NCBI GenBank assembly: GCA_019233165.1
Contig: JAFAMS010000285.1
Location: 1 to 15,734, forward strand
DNA length: 15,734 bases
DNA from: Vulcanimicrobiota bacterium
GTDB taxonomy: Bacteria > Vulcanimicrobiota > Vulcanimicrobiia > Vulcanimicrobiales > Vulcanimicrobiaceae
Reading direction: 5' to 3'
Below the pieces are notes generated by a model that had not been told where the DNA came from, searched no databases, and was given only the letters and a program-made list of their open reading frames with translations. Position 1 is the first letter of the stretch. Every line of letters begins with the position of its first letter. Below, one piece after another: positions 13,383-15,734 of this stretch. A program made the translations under genes and the position numbers.

Positions 13383-14386
13383 TAGAACTGCACCAGCTCG
13401 CGCATCGCTTCGCGCATTCGCGGGGTCGAGATCATGAACTCTTCTTCGAGCGTGATCGCGTAGCCCATCGCGGGGACGTCCGGTCCGGCGAGGCGGCGAA
13501 TCGGCGCGTCGAGATCGAAGAGCGCCTCTTCGGCGACCATCGCGGCGATCTCGGCGCCGACGCCGCCGAACTTGTTGTCTTCGTGGATGATGAGGAGCTT
13601 GCGCGTCTTTCGGACGCTCTCGAGGATCGTCTCGCGGTCCATCGGCCGAATCGACCGCAGGTCGATCACCTCGACCGAGACGCCTTCGCCCTCGAGCTGC
13701 CGCGCCGCGTCGAGCGCTTGATGGACGTAGAGCCCGTACGAGACGACGGTGAGCTGCGAGCCTTCCTTCTTCACGTCGGCTCTGCCGATCGGAAGGACGA
13801 AGTGCCCTTCGGGGACCGGGCCCTTCACCAGCCGGTACGTTTTCTTGTGCTCGAGGAAGAGAACCGGGTCGGGGTCCTCGATCGCCGCCGTGAGCAGGCC
13901 TTTGATGTCGGCGGGCGTCGAGGGCGCCACAATCTTCAGCCCTGGGACGTGGTAGAAGAGCGCCTCGACCGAGACCGAGTGCGAGAGCGCGCCGCGAACG
14001 CCGCCGCCGTACGGCGTGCGGATCACGAGCGGACACGTGTAGTCACCGTTGCTGCGATAGCGCGTCTTCGCCGCCTCCCCGACGATCTGGTTGAACGCGG
14101 GATAGATGAAGTCGGCAAACTGGATCTCGGCGATCGGCCGCATCCCTTCCATCGCCATCCCGATCGCGACGCCGACGATCGAAGCTTCGGCGAGCGGTGT
14201 GTCGATGATTCGCTCGGGCCCGAACTCCTCGAGGAATCCTTTCGTGATCAAGAAGACGTTCCCGCGCGCGCCGACGTCCTCTCCCAGGATCACGGTTCGA
14301 GGATCGTTTGCGAGCGCGTCGTGCAGCGTCTCGCGAACCGCTTCCACGTTGTTCATCTCGCGCGTCGCGGCGCTGACTACTGCCAT
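13382..14386 (-). CDS. 2-oxo-acid dehydrogenase E1 component, beta subunit
   Basis: Beta subunit of the thiamine-diphosphate-dependent E1 heterotetramer (transketolase-like Pyr and C-terminal domains), 334 residues. Visible signatures: LGEDVGARGNVF near 34-45, with Glu36 near the cofactor site; IDTPLAEASIVGVAIGMAMEG at 61-81; IQFADFIYPAFNQIVGEAAKTRYRS; TPYGGGVRGALSHSVSVEA with the active-site His136; and VIDLRSIRPMD, a C-terminal domain hallmark. The ATG at 14386 overlaps the E1-alpha gene by 10 nt; an internal ATG at residue 11 (MNNVEA) is a possible later start. It shares one base with the E2 start. BkdAB/PdhB-type naming depends on substrate, which is not known. Confidence 0.92.
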   Translation of the reverse strand: MAVVSAATREMNNVEAVRETLHDALANDPRTVILGEDVGARGNVFLITKGFLEEFGPERIIDTPLAEASIVGVAIGMAMEGMRPIAEIQFADFIYPAFNQIVGEAAKTRYRSNGDYTCPLVIRTPYGGGVRGALSHSVSVEALFYHVPGLKIVAPSTPADIKGLLTAAIEDPDPVLFLEHKKTYRLVKGPVPEGHFVLPIGRADVKKEGSQLTVVSYGLYVHQALDAARQLEGEGVSVEVIDLRSIRPMDRETILESVRKTRKLLIIHEDNKFGGVGAEIAAMVAEEALFDLDAPIRRLAGPDVPAMGYAITLEEEFMISTPRMREAMRELVQF

Positions 14387-15405
14387 GGTTCGTAGTCCCC
14401 GGCGTAGACGTTGCGGTAGAGATCGGCCTGCGTCGGCAGCGGCATCGCCTCGGCCTCGTCGGTCGCTTCGTTGGTTGCAGCGAGGACCTCGCGCCGAAGC
14501 GCTTCGATGCGCGCCTGATCGACGATTCCATTCGCGAGCAGGACCGTTTCGTAGCTCGCGATCGGATCGCGTTTGCGCAGCTCGAGCACGGCTTCGCGGC
14601 TGCGGTACGTGCGGTCGTCGTCGTCGGTCGAGTGCGAGAGGAAGCGCGCGCACTTCCCTTCGAGCAACGTCGGGCCCTCGCCCGAGCGCGCGCGTTCCAT
14701 CGCGCGGCGGATCGCGTCGTACGACACGAGCGGATCGAGGCCGTCGAACGTCTCGCCCGGGAGTCCGTAGCCGGCAGCTTTCTGGGCGACATCCTTGACG
14801 TGCATTTGCTTCGCTTGAGGGACCGAGATCGCAAACTCGTTGTTTTGGCACAGAAACACGATCGGAAGGCCGTGAACCGCGGCGAAGTTGACCGACTCGT
14901 GCCACTCGCCTTCGCTCGTCGCACCCTCACCGAACGTCGTGAGAACCGCGCGCCCGCCTTCGCCGCGGAATTTGATCGCGTACGCGGCGCCGACCGCATG
15001 CGGAACGTGCGCTGCGATGATCGAGGAGATCGACATCACGCCGATGTCGCGGTTCGTGTAGTGGTTCGGAAACTGCCGGCCGCCCGAGCGGTCGGCGCCG
15101 CGCGCAAAAAGGGAGAGCAGCAACTCGAGGATAGGCATCCCGATCCCGAGGACCAAACCGAGGTCCCGGTAGTACGGAACCAAGATATCCGAGCCGCGTT
15201 GGAACGCCAGCGCGGCGCCTGCTTGGACGGCTTCGTGCCCCTCGCTCCCGAGCGCGAACGGGATTTTCCCTTGGCGGTTCAGTTGAAAGCCGCGATTGTC
15301 GACGGTGCGCTGCAGCAGCATGTTGCGCAGGATGGCGACCAACTGATCGTCGCTCAGACCATACCGTTCGAATCCGGTCGCGGCCGCGGTCACGGCTTTG
15401 GCCAT
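14377..15405 (-). CDS. 2-oxo-acid dehydrogenase E1 component, alpha subunit (branched-chain type)
   Basis: Thiamine-diphosphate-binding subunit that decarboxylates a 2-oxo acid and acylates the lipoyl arm of E2; 342 residues. The ThDP motif begins GEG at 159-161 and ends NN at 188-189 (GEGATSEGEWHESVNF...LCQNNEFAIS). GRQFPNHY at 109-116, SSIIAAHVPHAVGAAYA at 127-143 and the loop SHSTDDD at 257-263 are closer to branched-chain keto-acid dehydrogenase E1-alpha than to classical PDH. The frame is open upstream to 15573, but the ATG at 15405 has GGAGG four bases before it and begins at the family N-terminus. It is the first gene of the minus-strand block and divergent from an M20 peptidase gene. 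No E3 (lipoamide dehydrogenase) is adjacent. Confidence 0.92.
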   Translation of the reverse strand: MAKAVTAAATGFERYGLSDDQLVAILRNMLLQRTVDNRGFQLNRQGKIPFALGSEGHEAVQAGAALAFQRGSDILVPYYRDLGLVLGIGMPILELLLSLFARGADRSGGRQFPNHYTNRDIGVMSISSIIAAHVPHAVGAAYAIKFRGEGGRAVLTTFGEGATSEGEWHESVNFAAVHGLPIVFLCQNNEFAISVPQAKQMHVKDVAQKAAGYGLPGETFDGLDPLVSYDAIRRAMERARSGEGPTLLEGKCARFLSHSTDDDDRTYRSREAVLELRKRDPIASYETVLLANGIVDQARIEALRREVLAATNEATDEAEAMPLPTQADLYRNVYAGDYEPWQ

Positions 15406-15506
15406 AGGTCCTCCGGCCGTGTTCTTCCCATCGGGCGGTGCTTCGCCCCGGGACCTCGACCCCCCGCACGGAGGCCCCGGTCGTTGCGACGAAGCCCGGC
15501 GCCTGT
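15406..15506. promoter_or_regulatory. Divergent intergenic region with short inverted repeat
   Basis: The 101-nt gap between E1-alpha and the M20 gene must hold promoters for both directions, including that of the six-gene minus-strand block, but no convincing -35/-10 pair is visible in this very GC-rich stretch. GGGCG (15433-15437) and CGCCC (15444-15448) form a 5-bp stem with a 6-nt loop. Promoter presence is inferred from gene layout only. Confidence 0.35.
15410..15414 (-). promoter_or_regulatory. Ribosome binding site of the E1-alpha gene
   Basis: GGAGG on the minus strand, with a 4-nt spacer before ATG 15405. It is the clearest Shine-Dalgarno in the window and fixes this start against the longer open frame. 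Confidence 0.65.
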
Positions 15507-15734
15507 ATGAAAACGCTCGACCGTCCGCACGTCGCCGAAGAGCTGGTCGAGGTTCGGCGCCACCTTCACGCACATCCCGAGCTCTCGATGCAGGAACACG
15601 CGACCGCGGCGCTCGTCTGCCGCAAGCTCGAAGAGCTCGGGCTCGACGAGATTCGCAGCGGCGTGGGGCGGACCGGCGTCCTAGGGACGCTGCGCGGGAA
15701 AGCGCCGGGTCCCGTCACGCTGTTGCGCGCCGAT
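15507..15734 (+). CDS. M20 family amidohydrolase/peptidase (partial, N-terminus only)
   Basis: First 76 codons of a gene that runs off the right edge. The translation contains RRHLHAHPELSMQE at residues 17-30 and ends in VTLLRAD, which in M20D amidohydrolases (hippurate hydrolase, N-acyl-amino-acid deacylase, IAA-amino-acid hydrolase) continues as LRADMDALP with the first metal-binding region. It would be a zinc- or manganese-dependent amide hydrolase; the substrate cannot be judged from this fragment, and metal ligands lie outside the window. The ATG at 15507 is chosen because about 16 residues before RRHLHAHPE is normal for the family. It is divergent from the dehydrogenase operon. Confidence 0.85.
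   Translation, partial: MKTLDRPHVAEELVEVRRHLHAHPELSMQEHATAALVCRKLEELGLDEIRSGVGRTGVLGTLRGKAPGPVTLLRAD

Noticed and set aside
12141..13385. 414-codon open frame on the plus strand, antisense to the E2 gene
   Set aside because: Composition is almost all Arg, Asp, Gly and Ala with no domain; it is a shadow of the E2 codons.

Overview
The window is about 15.7 kb of gene-dense, high-GC (mid-60s percent by eye) bacterial chromosome carrying 15 protein genes, two of them cut by the window ends. I see no rRNA, tRNA, CRISPR array, insertion sequence or phage gene, and no gene-free stretch longer than about 100 bases. Frequent GTG/TTG starts, 1-10 nt overlaps between neighbours, the futalosine route to menaquinone (mqnB, mqnD) and a 2-oxo-acid dehydrogenase of branched-chain type suggest a free-living, respiring soil-type bacterium. 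My best guess is an uncultivated lineage such as Eremiobacterota (WPS-2), but this is an impression from gene style only and is weakly held.

Layout from left to right. On the minus strand are glcD (2590-1193) and the start of glcE (1223 to the left edge), two subunits of a glycolate/lactate-type oxidase. Facing away from them on the plus strand are a PilZ-domain protein (2646-3194) and then a three-gene run: a secreted Met/His-rich YtkA-like protein, a di-heme MauG/cytochrome-c-peroxidase-type protein and a GNAT acetyltransferase (3258-5456). This run converges, with a 13-nt overlap, on a minus-strand pair mqnD-namZ (7494-5444): a menaquinone-synthesis enzyme translationally coupled to an exported exo-N-acetylmuramidase.

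The most unusual unit is the plus-strand pair at 7504-10520. A 608-residue fusion of an MGT/MurG-like glycosyltransferase with a complete-looking NodB (CE4) polysaccharide-deacetylase domain is followed after 2 nt by a nucleotide-sugar dehydrogenase of the UDP-HexNAc-uronate type. Together they could make, transfer and deacetylate an acidic amino sugar. This is the best candidate here for an undescribed glycan pathway. Its start codon sits back to back with that of mqnD.

The right third is one minus-strand block read right to left: E1-alpha, E1-beta and E2 of a 2-oxo-acid dehydrogenase, then queD, queE and mqnB, with junctions of 10-nt overlap, 1-nt overlap, 17-nt gap, 1-nt overlap and 4-nt overlap. 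It joins oxidative decarboxylation of a keto acid to 7-deazaguanine synthesis and futalosine cleavage. At the right edge a divergent M20-family amidohydrolase begins and is cut off. Overall the window is core metabolism (2-hydroxyacid oxidation, keto-acid oxidation, menaquinone, queuosine precursor) interleaved with envelope functions (muramidase, glycan modification, periplasmic heme/metal proteins, c-di-GMP sensing).
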